Below, one piece after another: positions 46,183 to 53,474 of a stretch of 53,474 nucleotides of DNA. Both the position numbers and the translations under genes were made by a program. The stretch comes from a virus. Within the stretch, counting starts at the first letter, position 1. Every line of letters starts with the position of its first letter. Under the pieces are notes generated by a model. That model did not search any database. It had not been told where the DNA came from and saw nothing but the letters and a program-made list of their open reading frames with translations. The DNA is taken from positions 1-53,474 of IMG/VR virus record IMGVR_UViG_3300050139_000115. One strand, 5' to 3'.

Positions 46183-47469
46183 TTACGTCGCCGGCAGGTC
46201 AGTATTCTTGATGAAACTTTCCGGCCGATACACCGCGAGTCCCAGTCTCTCTTCGTTGCGCACCGAAACCATGTTGCGCACAAAGTTGTCCTGATCTTCG
46301 CTCGATATCACGACGTTCGAATCCTCCCGGTCGAACACCTGCGCGCCAAGCTTGAACGCGCCGACAAGCGCCGTGTCCACCGTCATCGCCGGAGTATCCA
46401 CTACCGGCCGCCCCCACAAAGCAGGTTGCGCCAGCGATTGCGGATTCGCGAAGATGTAGGCGCCGATATCGTTCTTCGTCAACTCGATCGCCGCCCAGTC
46501 CGACGGGTGCATCACGATACCGGTCGACGGAAATAGCGCGAGTTCTGCCTGCAACAGCATCAGGCGAATCACGTCGATCTTGGTCGCTTTCGCAATCGCG
46601 ATCGGTGCGCTAAACGCAGTTGCCTGCGTATAGATGCCGTTCAGGTTGTTCCCGACACCGGAGCCCTTCAGCAATTGCGTTTCTTCTTTGAATTGCAGGC
46701 CGTAGCGGAGCCGTTGGTCGATCATCGATTGCAGTTGCGCAAAGTCATCGAGGATCTGCTTCGATGCCTTGATCCAGTGCGCGACCGTGACGACAGCCGA
46801 CTGCATGAGTTCGTAGGTGATGTCCGATTCCGGCTTGAGCGTCGTTTCCGAAACGGTCGCGGCGTTGTTGGTAAACCCAGTTTCCTTCACGTACTGGATC
46901 AGGTTCGATCCGGTACGACCAGGGCTGATCAGGTCGCGCACCGTCATACGCCGCTGCGGAATGCCGATGATGCCAGGCTGAAAGTCCGGCGCCACCCCCG
47001 TGGTCGTCGTGTTCGTTGTCGGGATGCTGGTGAGCGCCGCCTTGACCGGCAGCACGTAACCGGACTGCGCGCTCTTCATGCCGCCAGCCCCGATCCACGC
47101 CTTGAATCCGTCGTCCGTAACGAGCATTTCCCCGAGCGTCTGCGCCTGCGGCTTTTCCTCGGACCCGCGCCGCGCCGCCTTCTGCTCCACCTCGAGCAGC
47201 CGCGCCTGCAGCTCGCCCTGCTTGACCAGCATTTCGTCGACCTTCGGCTTGTCGGCCGCGTACATGTCGCCGTATTTCTTCGCCTCGGCCAGAGCCTTTT
47301 CGCCGGCCTCTTTAACCTGGTCGCCGATCTTGTCCAGCGCGGCCTTGATTTCTTTCGGGTCCATGTCGTACAAAACCATGCCGACGCGCCCCATGTACCC
47401 GGTCAACGCGCGGTGGAGTGATTCCCCGAGCGCTACCGCCACGGCAACAGCCATTACTTTCAGTTTCAT
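46183..47469 (-). CDS. Major capsid protein, HK97 gp5-like
   Basis: The 428-residue protein has a charged coiled-coil delta domain (about 37-105; MDPKEIKAALDKIGDQVKEA) and an HK97 fold part: VKETGFTNNAATVSETTLKP, WIKASKQILDDFAQLQSMID and NPQSLAQPALWGRPVVDTPA. The delta domain should be cut off by the protease encoded upstream. The hydrophobic first 20 residues are unusual for a capsid protein. Confidence 0.95.
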   Translation of the reverse strand: MKLKVMAVAVAVALGESLHRALTGYMGRVGMVLYDMDPKEIKAALDKIGDQVKEAGEKALAEAKKYGDMYAADKPKVDEMLVKQGELQARLLEVEQKAARRGSEEKPQAQTLGEMLVTDDGFKAWIGAGGMKSAQSGYVLPVKAALTSIPTTNTTTTGVAPDFQPGIIGIPQRRMTVRDLISPGRTGSNLIQYVKETGFTNNAATVSETTLKPESDITYELMQSAVVTVAHWIKASKQILDDFAQLQSMIDQRLRYGLQFKEETQLLKGSGVGNNLNGIYTQATAFSAPIAIAKATKIDVIRLMLLQAELALFPSTGIVMHPSDWAAIELTKNDIGAYIFANPQSLAQPALWGRPVVDTPAMTVDTALVGAFKLGAQVFDREDSNVVISSEDQDNFVRNMVSVRNEERLGLAVYRPESFIKNTDLPAT

Positions 47470-48344
47470 GGTGATTCCTTTCCAATTTCTATTGAGAACG
47501 ATTTCAATGCAGCGAGAACTTCACTTGCCTCGGCAGCGTTCTGCGTGCCGACTTCGGTAGCGCCAGGCGTACCTGTTCCGGTAGCGCCAGGCGTACCGGC
47601 CTTGAATTCTTGGAGTAGCGCGCGCCGTTCGCTGCGCGGCATTCCGGCTTTCGCCAGCCCCATGTCGAGCAAATAGGCCGCGATTTGGTCTTTTTTCACG
47701 CTCGCGCCTTTTTTGACCTCATCGGCAGGGAGTAGTGCGTCGGCAAAACCTTGGTCAACCGCCGCCGCGCCGCCGATCCACGTTTCCGCGTCCATCATTT
47801 TCAGCATGGCCTTCGTCTCACCGCCGGTGCGCGCCGCGTAAATGTCGGCCATCGCGGCGTCGAACGGTTCCAGCGTGTCGGCGATTGCGCGCAGATCGTT
47901 GCGGTTTCCCATCGCCATGACCCATGTGTCATGAATCATCAGGAAGCCCGCGCGCGCAATCAGGATCTCGTCGCCAGCCATCGCGACGACGGACGCGGCT
48001 GAAGCTGCGATGCCAAGCACCTTGACCGTTACGCTGCCCTTGTGGTCGCGCAGGAGGTTGTAAATCGCCATGCCTTCGAACAGGTCACCGCCGGGACTGT
48101 TCATCAGCACGGTCACATCCTTTTCCGCGCCGATGGAGCGAAGAATCCCCGCCATGCGTTTCGCGGTCATGCCTTCGCCGGTCCACGGGTCCACGCCGAT
48201 CGGCTCAAGCACCGAGACCGTGTTTTCCGTAGCCGCGGCCATCAGGTCGGGCGTCCAGCGCTCCAGGGCCTGGGGCGAGATTTCCCATTGCAGCCCGTTC
48301 GGGCGGTCGATCTGGCGGGCTTGCGGCATGGTGCGTTTAGACAT
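47466..48344 (-). CDS. ClpP-like prohead protease
   Basis: VTVLMNSPGGDLFEGMAIYN, then GIAASAASVVAMAGD (nucleophile Ser115) and FLMIHDTWVMAMG (His138) are the marks of ClpP-type S14 phage head maturation proteases. The C-terminal 60 residues are low complexity with repeated GTPGAT units and may act as scaffold. It overlaps the capsid gene by 4 bases. Confidence 0.9.
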   Translation of the reverse strand: MSKRTMPQARQIDRPNGLQWEISPQALERWTPDLMAAATENTVSVLEPIGVDPWTGEGMTAKRMAGILRSIGAEKDVTVLMNSPGGDLFEGMAIYNLLRDHKGSVTVKVLGIAASAASVVAMAGDEILIARAGFLMIHDTWVMAMGNRNDLRAIADTLEPFDAAMADIYAARTGGETKAMLKMMDAETWIGGAAAVDQGFADALLPADEVKKGASVKKDQIAAYLLDMGLAKAGMPRSERRALLQEFKAGTPGATGTGTPGATEVGTQNAAEASEVLAALKSFSIEIGKESP

Positions 48345-49680
48345 TTGTTTGCTCCTTCGCCGGTGCGCCGGCAGATAAGTCGATTCCTAACCACGCTTTT
48401 AGCGCGTCGGCTGCGCTTTGGGCCGCGGCGTTGGTGCCCTTGTTCATGTCATCTATTCCTACCATTGCCGATTGCACCGTGAGTACCCCAGCGTTGCCGC
48501 CCTTCGGCGCGAGATTCTCCAGTTGGCGGCACTCGTCTCTGGTATAGAGACCGTTGCTCACCATCATCGTATAGAACGTCGCGCGCGAAGTAGAATCTCC
48601 GCGCAGCAAACCTTCCATATTCCACTCGGCGAAATATCGGAGGCGCTCTGCCGGGGTGAGCAAGCTCTTGCGCACCGCCTGTTCGATCCGCACGCACCAT
48701 TGCCGCAACGTGAACGTCAGGAACCAGAGCATCTTCTGCTCAAGTCCGGTTCCCCAGTTCGAGTCTTTCCCTCCATGCCCGATCATCGCGGGGTCAACGC
48801 GGAACCAACGTGTTATCTCTTCCGTGTTCCACTTGCGACTGTCGAGCGTTTCGGCGGACACGGGATCGAAACCTAACTTCTGGTACGAGCTTCCTCTTTC
48901 CAGCACGTAGACGCCGCCTTCCGCATTCACGCTCTTGATGTGCGCCCGAATTTCCTCGCGTTGCTGTTTCTGCAGGACCGAGTCCATCGTTACTATGCCG
49001 GTCGCGCGCGTTGAATCGCGGAATACCTCGGCGGCCGCGCGGTCGGTCTCGATCGACGCGCCAAACACGTTTGCGCCGTACACAATCGGCGACAGTCCAA
49101 GAAAACCGTCGGTTGAAAACGCGAGGATGTGCATCATGTCGGCTTCTGCAATCACGCGCGCCGTCGCGGAGGCAGGGTAATCTCGGTAGCGAAACTCAAG
49201 CGTCCCGTCGTACAAGCGGCGCACCACCATCCGCGCCGGGTGCAGGAAATGCAGCGAGATAATCGTGTTGCCGCTACGCATTATCTCGATGTAGGTATTG
49301 CCCCAGAGCAGCATGCTCGCGACCACGACCTCCCAAAATATGACCGCCGTCATGTCTGCGTTCGGTTGATAGTGGAGAATGTCGTAGAGTTGGTGATTCG
49401 TGGCGGGCGCGCGCGAACCATCCGGCTTTTTCTCATAAAACCCAAGCGGCAACGTAGCCAGTGTCTCCGCAATCAGCCGCACGCAAGCCCACACCGTCGC
49501 GAGCTGCAGCGCCTTATCGACGGTGATGTTCTTGCCTAGAAACGATCCGGTGCCGCTCAATTGCCGCCAGAAGTCCCCGGACTGCAATGTGATCGGAACC
49601 CCGAGCCAGTCTTGCAGAGACGCTTTGATCGACAGCGGGCGCACGCCGTCCGCAATGGCCGCGATCAGCGATTTAGCCAC
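48337..49680 (-). CDS. Portal protein, HK97 family
   Basis: The 447-residue protein has TVWACVRLIAETLATLPLGF, HQLYDILHYQPNADMTAVIF, LLWGNTYIEIMRSGNTIISL, RWFRVDPAMIGHGGKDSNWG and FLTFTLRQWCVRIEQAVRKS, all typical of HK97 gp3-like portals. It overlaps the protease gene by 8 bases. Confidence 0.95.
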   Translation of the reverse strand: MAKSLIAAIADGVRPLSIKASLQDWLGVPITLQSGDFWRQLSGTGSFLGKNITVDKALQLATVWACVRLIAETLATLPLGFYEKKPDGSRAPATNHQLYDILHYQPNADMTAVIFWEVVVASMLLWGNTYIEIMRSGNTIISLHFLHPARMVVRRLYDGTLEFRYRDYPASATARVIAEADMMHILAFSTDGFLGLSPIVYGANVFGASIETDRAAAEVFRDSTRATGIVTMDSVLQKQQREEIRAHIKSVNAEGGVYVLERGSSYQKLGFDPVSAETLDSRKWNTEEITRWFRVDPAMIGHGGKDSNWGTGLEQKMLWFLTFTLRQWCVRIEQAVRKSLLTPAERLRYFAEWNMEGLLRGDSTSRATFYTMMVSNGLYTRDECRQLENLAPKGGNAGVLTVQSAMVGIDDMNKGTNAAAQSAADALKAWLGIDLSAGAPAKEQTNV

Positions 49681-49864
49681 GGTAGAGTCCTCTCAAAATC
49701 ACCGCCGCGAACAGAAAACACGGAAGAGCACCCGCGAGCATCGCCCAGCCAGGCCCCGCTAGGAGGTAGATGCCACCGACGGCCAGGCCCGCGCCCGCCA
49801 CAAGCGCAAGGCAAGCCATCACCGGCGCCCAAGGAAACTGGCGGGGTGTATCTAATTCACTCAT
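49673..49864 (-). CDS. Small two-span membrane protein between terminase and portal
   Basis: The 63-residue product has two membrane segments (VMACLALVAGAGLAVGGIYL and GWAMLAGALPCFLFAAVILR). The ATG overlaps the terminase stop (ATGA). Small membrane proteins at this place are seen in other phages; the role is unknown. Confidence 0.65.
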   Translation of the reverse strand: MSELDTPRQFPWAPVMACLALVAGAGLAVGGIYLLAGPGWAMLAGALPCFLFAAVILRGLYRG

Positions 49865-51612
49865 GCGATGATTGCGTTCGCTAGAAAGTCGGAAAGGCCG
49901 AGATCGACGCCCAGCATCGCCCGCGACATGGCGATGATCAACATCAAGGCCGGATCTATTTTCTTTTTTGTCGCGCCGCGTAGCGGAAACCAACTATCGT
50001 TTTTTCCGGGTTTGACCGAGACGTTCGACACGCCCCAAGTCGCAACAGGATCGCCGCAATGGTGAAGACGCCCATCGGTGACTAAGGCGTCGATGAATTT
50101 CATCGGCACCGATAGGTGCGAGGGCATTTGCGGCACGGCAATGACGGTGAAGCCCGCGTTCTGCAGATTTGCCGAGATCCCGGCGGCGCCCCAGGAGTCT
50201 ATTCCGACCTCGCCGCAGTGGAATAGATCAATGTCGCCGACGATGCCGCGTTCGATCAGCGACTGGTCAATCATGTTGCCCGGCGACTCTATCAGCCAGC
50301 CCTCACGCTTCCATCCCTGGTAATGCCGGTTGACCGGATCGTTAATACACGCCTCGGGCAGGTAAAAGCGCCAAAAGGCGTAAAAATGCGTCTTGTCGTT
50401 GATGACGCGTTTGAATACGCGACAGTCTCCGGCAATGTCTTTCTGATTCGCGAGATCGAGCCCATGCCATACCTGCTCGCCCAGAAAATCCTCAATCTTC
50501 AGTGTGCGATCGGCGAGCCCTTTCCACTCATGCAGATTCAGCCACGGGTTCGACGAGCCGACCCACATATTCAAATGTTTCGTCTGAAACCCAGCCTGCT
50601 TGCGCGGATTGCGCACCGCCTCGGCTTGGTCGGCGAGCATCGTATCGCGGTCGATCGAAATGCCGTAGTTCGGATTGGCTTTTATCAGCGCCTCTTCTGA
50701 TGTCCAATCGTCTCCCGGTTGCGACACTTCGCCGTCGCGTTCGATCGGCTGATCGATTCCATAGATGATGCCGAAACGCCGTTCGTCCACAACCGCGCCC
50801 TCGAGGATGGACTGCAAATCCTCTTGATGCGCATAACACGGGCCAGATACATCATCGCCCGCAGTGGTGATCATCAGCATTAACGGCTGCGAGCGTGCGC
50901 CCATGCCGGTCTTCATCGTGTCGTACAACTCTTCCGTCGGGTGCTCGTGGTATTCGTCCACGATCGCGCAGGAAGGTGAAGCCCCATCACCAGGTTTGCC
51001 GATGATCGGCTCGAATTTGCTGTTGGTGTTTGCGATGGAAATATTCGACGCGCGCACCGTTACACCGAACCGGGACAAAAATTCCGGCGTCCCCTCGGCC
51101 ATTTTTTTTGCCGGATCGAAAACTTCGAATGCTTGGTCTTCTGAGGTAGCGCCGGAATATATTTCGGCGCCAAACTCACCATCGGCCGAGAGCATGTAGA
51201 GGCCAATGCCGGCGGCTTTTGTGCTCTTAGCGTTCTTGCGAGGTACGAACAAATCCGCCACGCGAAAGCGCCGCCGCAGCGTCTCGCGATCGATCCAGCC
51301 GAAGATCGAGCCGACGATAAACACCTGCCACGGCTGCAGGAGAATTTTTTCGCCACGCGCCGCCCAATCACCTTTTATGTGCGGCAGCATTTCGAGGAAC
51401 GTACACACGCGCTCGACCGGCGTCGCGATCTTACCTTGTTCGACCGGTAGCGCCGGGTTCCATGCGTAACGCCAGGGTGTGCCGTCTGGGTTCACCCGCG
51501 CGAGGTCATCGAGGTGCCGCTGGCAGGCAAGTCTCGCCCACTTGTTAGCGAGCAGCCTCCCTTCAACAATGTCGCGCGCGTACTGCGTCGCGGTCTCGGC
51601 GTAGTCCTTCAT
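49861..51612 (-). CDS. terL: Terminase large subunit
   Basis: The 583-residue protein has the ATPase Walker A VPRKNAKST (123-131), Walker B CAIVDE (215-220), ITTAGDD as coupling motif and a C-terminal nuclease part with WHGLDLANQKDIAGD. This is the Terminase_1 group of HK97-like phages, packaging DNA into the head. Its ATG overlaps the small subunit stop. Confidence 0.95.
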   Translation of the reverse strand: MKDYAETATQYARDIVEGRLLANKWARLACQRHLDDLARVNPDGTPWRYAWNPALPVEQGKIATPVERVCTFLEMLPHIKGDWAARGEKILLQPWQVFIVGSIFGWIDRETLRRRFRVADLFVPRKNAKSTKAAGIGLYMLSADGEFGAEIYSGATSEDQAFEVFDPAKKMAEGTPEFLSRFGVTVRASNISIANTNSKFEPIIGKPGDGASPSCAIVDEYHEHPTEELYDTMKTGMGARSQPLMLMITTAGDDVSGPCYAHQEDLQSILEGAVVDERRFGIIYGIDQPIERDGEVSQPGDDWTSEEALIKANPNYGISIDRDTMLADQAEAVRNPRKQAGFQTKHLNMWVGSSNPWLNLHEWKGLADRTLKIEDFLGEQVWHGLDLANQKDIAGDCRVFKRVINDKTHFYAFWRFYLPEACINDPVNRHYQGWKREGWLIESPGNMIDQSLIERGIVGDIDLFHCGEVGIDSWGAAGISANLQNAGFTVIAVPQMPSHLSVPMKFIDALVTDGRLHHCGDPVATWGVSNVSVKPGKNDSWFPLRGATKKKIDPALMLIIAMSRAMLGVDLGLSDFLANAIIA

Positions 51613-52121
51613 TACAGCGCGTGAAACCCACCGGCCGGCGCCCCGGTAGCGGGCGTGAATGGCAACGACATCTGTGGATCGGACGGCGAGACACGCGTGC
51701 GTGCACTCGGCGACATGCCGAAGTCGGACAGGAATTTCCAGCAGAACTCCATGGCCTTATTGCTCACCGACAGCCACGGCGATTGCACCGGGAACCCGTT
51801 CGGTGTTTTCACAAAAAGACCAGCGCCGATTGGGTCGCGGTCCGCCGCCTTCTTGATGATGTCTTCGGCCTCGACGTGTCTGGCCCAGTTGACGCAGTAG
51901 AACGTGAGGTCCGCCCGGTCGACGTGCGCGATCAGCCCGTACTGCGCCAGCTCGGCGGTGACACGCTTCCATTCTTTATACGCCTCGACGTTCTCGCGCA
52001 CATGCGCGGGCGGCCGAGGAATCGCAACCGCCGGGCGAAACTCGTCCAGCTTCAGCGGCCGGCGCCCAGGGTTGCCCTGGATCAGCTTTAGCACCGTTGG
52101 TTTAGGTTTGCGACCTTGCAT
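51612..52121 (-). CDS. terS: Terminase small subunit, P27 family
   Basis: The 169-residue protein MQGRKPKPTVLKLIQGNPGR, RPLKLDEF and YKEWKRVTAELAQYGLIAHV, DRADLTFYCVNWARHVEAED match the P27 terminase small subunits. ATG 52121 is the start of the conserved GRKPKP region. It opens the leftward late operon. Confidence 0.9.
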   Translation of the reverse strand: MQGRKPKPTVLKLIQGNPGRRPLKLDEFRPAVAIPRPPAHVRENVEAYKEWKRVTAELAQYGLIAHVDRADLTFYCVNWARHVEAEDIIKKAADRDPIGAGLFVKTPNGFPVQSPWLSVSNKAMEFCWKFLSDFGMSPSARTRVSPSDPQMSLPFTPATGAPAGGFHAL

Positions 52122-52267
52122 GATGTGATAACTCCCACAAAAAGCTAATGTTTTGCTCACCTTACGAGGGTAAAAATAAGACTTGCGTAATACGCGCAAT
52201 GCGCATATCCTTAAATCTGGTTCAACGAACCGCCGCGCCTCGGGTACTGGGGCTAAGAGGACACCAA
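52122..52267. promoter_or_regulatory. Divergent promoter region between terS and the DUF932-type gene
   Basis: A rightward candidate is TTGCGT (52183-52188), 17-base spacer, TATCCT (52206-52211), weak at both boxes. The stretch also has TTGCG/CGCAA and ATGCGCAT symmetries that may be regulator sites. A clear leftward late promoter is not visible, which fits control by an activator or antiterminator. Confidence 0.4.
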
Positions 52268-53287
52268 ATGGCTCATGAAATCGATCACAGCAACAACCGC
52301 GCGAACATGGCATACGCGGGCGAAAAACCCTGGCACGGCCTGGGCTTCAAGATCAACGCCGAAGCGAGCATTCAGGAATGGCGCACCGCGGCCGGCTTGG
52401 ATTGGGAAATCAAAAAAGGCGGTCTCGTAATGCGCGCCGAAGATGGCGCGCTCGTTGACGCCTCCGACCTTAACCGCTCCATCCTCTACCGCAGCGACAC
52501 GCACGCGCGGCTGTCTATCATGTCCACCAGCGGCCACCACGTGGTGCAGCCGGATGAAATTCTTTCATTCATCGGCGACAGCGTGAAGGCCATGGGCTGG
52601 AAAATGGAAACCGCCGGCAGCTTGAAAGGCGGTCGCAAAATCTGGGCCCTAGCAAACATCGGCGAAGAAGCCGAGGTCGGCAAAGGCGACAAGGTCAAAG
52701 GCTATCTGCTCGCCGCTACCGCGTGCGACGGATCGATGGCCAGCGAGTTTATCTTTACCTCGGTTCGCGTGGTCTGCGACAACACCCTGCACATGGCCGT
52801 CGATGGCAGCATCAAGGAAGCCAAAGGCGACGGCGCGCGCGTTAAGGTGTATCACTACAACAGCCTCAACGTGGCAGCGGTCAAGCAGCAGCTCGGCATC
52901 GCTACTTCAGTCTGGTCCGGCTTCATCGAACGCGCCAAGACCCTGAGCCGGATCAACCTGTCGGACAAAAAAGCGGTCCAGATCCTGCGCAGCGTTTACG
53001 CACCGGAGGAAAAACAAGTCGAAGGCGAAGTGATCTCCGACGAGCAATTCCTGAAAGAGAACGCCACCGCCCGCCGCGTGCTCGAACTGTACCAAGGCGC
53101 CGGCATCGGGATGCAACTCAAGACCGCGCGCGACACCGCCTGGGGCTTGGTCAATGCCACCACGGAATTCTACGACCACACCAGCAAGACCAGGTCCACG
53201 GACAATCGGATTAATTCCGCATGGTTCGGCGCCGGCGCAATCAAAAAACAGGAAGTGATGGACGCCTGCTTCGAAATGGCCGACTAG
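52268..53287 (+). CDS. DUF932 phage/plasmid-like protein
   Basis: The 339-residue protein starts MAHEIDHSNNRANMAYAGEK, PWHGLGFKINAEASIQEW and has DEILSFIGDSVKAMGWKMET, LLAATACDGSMASEFIFTSV, RVVCDNTLHMA, the pattern of the DUF932/TIGR03299 family. Members are carried by phages and plasmids; the activity is not known to me. AGAGGA is about 7 bases before the ATG. It opens the rightward early transcript that crosses the junction. Confidence 0.85.
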   Translation: MAHEIDHSNNRANMAYAGEKPWHGLGFKINAEASIQEWRTAAGLDWEIKKGGLVMRAEDGALVDASDLNRSILYRSDTHARLSIMSTSGHHVVQPDEILSFIGDSVKAMGWKMETAGSLKGGRKIWALANIGEEAEVGKGDKVKGYLLAATACDGSMASEFIFTSVRVVCDNTLHMAVDGSIKEAKGDGARVKVYHYNSLNVAAVKQQLGIATSVWSGFIERAKTLSRINLSDKKAVQILRSVYAPEEKQVEGEVISDEQFLKENATARRVLELYQGAGIGMQLKTARDTAWGLVNATTEFYDHTSKTRSTDNRINSAWFGAGAIKKQEVMDACFEMAD

Positions 53288-53343
53288 CAAATCCGGGCGG
53301 CGCAGTCCCGGCCGCCCACCTTACCCTACACCGGAGAATCAAA

Positions 53344-53474
53344 ATGAACGACTCGAAAATCATCCCCCTGCAGCAGCTTTACCTTTCAACCCTTGTCGCC
53401 CTCGTCAACGCCGACAAACTGGACGCGGTGCAGCAAGACCTCGGCCAGGATGCCGGCCGCTTGTGGCTGGTGAG
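53344..53474 (+). CDS. Hypothetical protein, 5' part of the gene crossing the junction
   Basis: ATG 53344 (MNDSKIIPLQQLYLSTLVAL) with GGAG 7 bases upstream starts the protein that continues at base 1. Bases 53348-53474 repeat 1-127. The full product is about 109 residues and has no recognised family. Confidence 0.8.
   Translation, partial: MNDSKIIPLQQLYLSTLVALVNADKLDAVQQDLGQDAGRLWLV

Overview
This window is a complete temperate siphovirus-type phage genome of about 53,347 bp in circular form. The last 127 bases (53348-53474) repeat the first 127 exactly, so the sequence closes on itself and one gene runs across the junction. Base composition is GC-rich. An attP-like block next to the integrase matches the 3' half of a proteobacterial tRNA-His (GTG anticodon), which points to a beta- or gammaproteobacterial host. 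I infer a betaproteobacterium, but the sequence alone does not prove it.

Layout. (1) 52268 through the junction to 2832, + strand: a DUF932-type protein, an unknown protein, a sliding-clamp-like protein, a small HTH protein and a radical SAM enzyme. (2) 2762-11038, - strand: replication and DNA-modification operon with an RHH regulator, a winged-helix protein, a DNA methyltransferase, a Toprim/AAA+ primase-helicase split by a frameshift at an A10 run, a zinc-finger protein, HNH nuclease, ParB-like protein and another methyltransferase. (3) 11309-12503: the immunity region. A Cro-like gene (-) and a CI-like gene (+) lie between two promoters of identical architecture, each carrying two copies of a 14-bp operator 24 bp apart. 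A small exported peptide follows the CI-like gene. (4) 12504-22991, + strand: a row of small conserved phage genes, a large ParB-like protein, a MazG-like nucleotide hydrolase, a full diversity-generating retroelement (DGR1) with two variable target genes, and the tyrosine integrase, followed by attP. (5) 23353-52121, - strand: the late region in the order terminase, portal, ClpP-like protease, major capsid protein, head completion, tail tube, tape measure, tail tip or fibre, lysis. It holds a second complete DGR (DGR2) acting on the C-terminus of a putative receptor-binding protein.

How it works together. DGR2 (target, avd, template repeat, reverse transcriptase) is placed as in tropism-switching phages and should vary host recognition. 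DGR1 is unrelated in its repeats, lies in the early/accessory half on the other strand, and diversifies two small DUF1566-like proteins that are not in the virion gene block. Two DGRs with three variable regions in one genome is the main finding. A second one is a group of glycosyltransferase and methyltransferase genes placed between major capsid and tail genes. One of them has no usable start codon and is joined in the -1 frame to a capsid-adjacent gene at a G GGA AAA slippery heptamer followed by a hairpin.

Family names are from recognition of motifs in the translated sequence; no database search was made. Regulatory sites are read from the sequence and untested.
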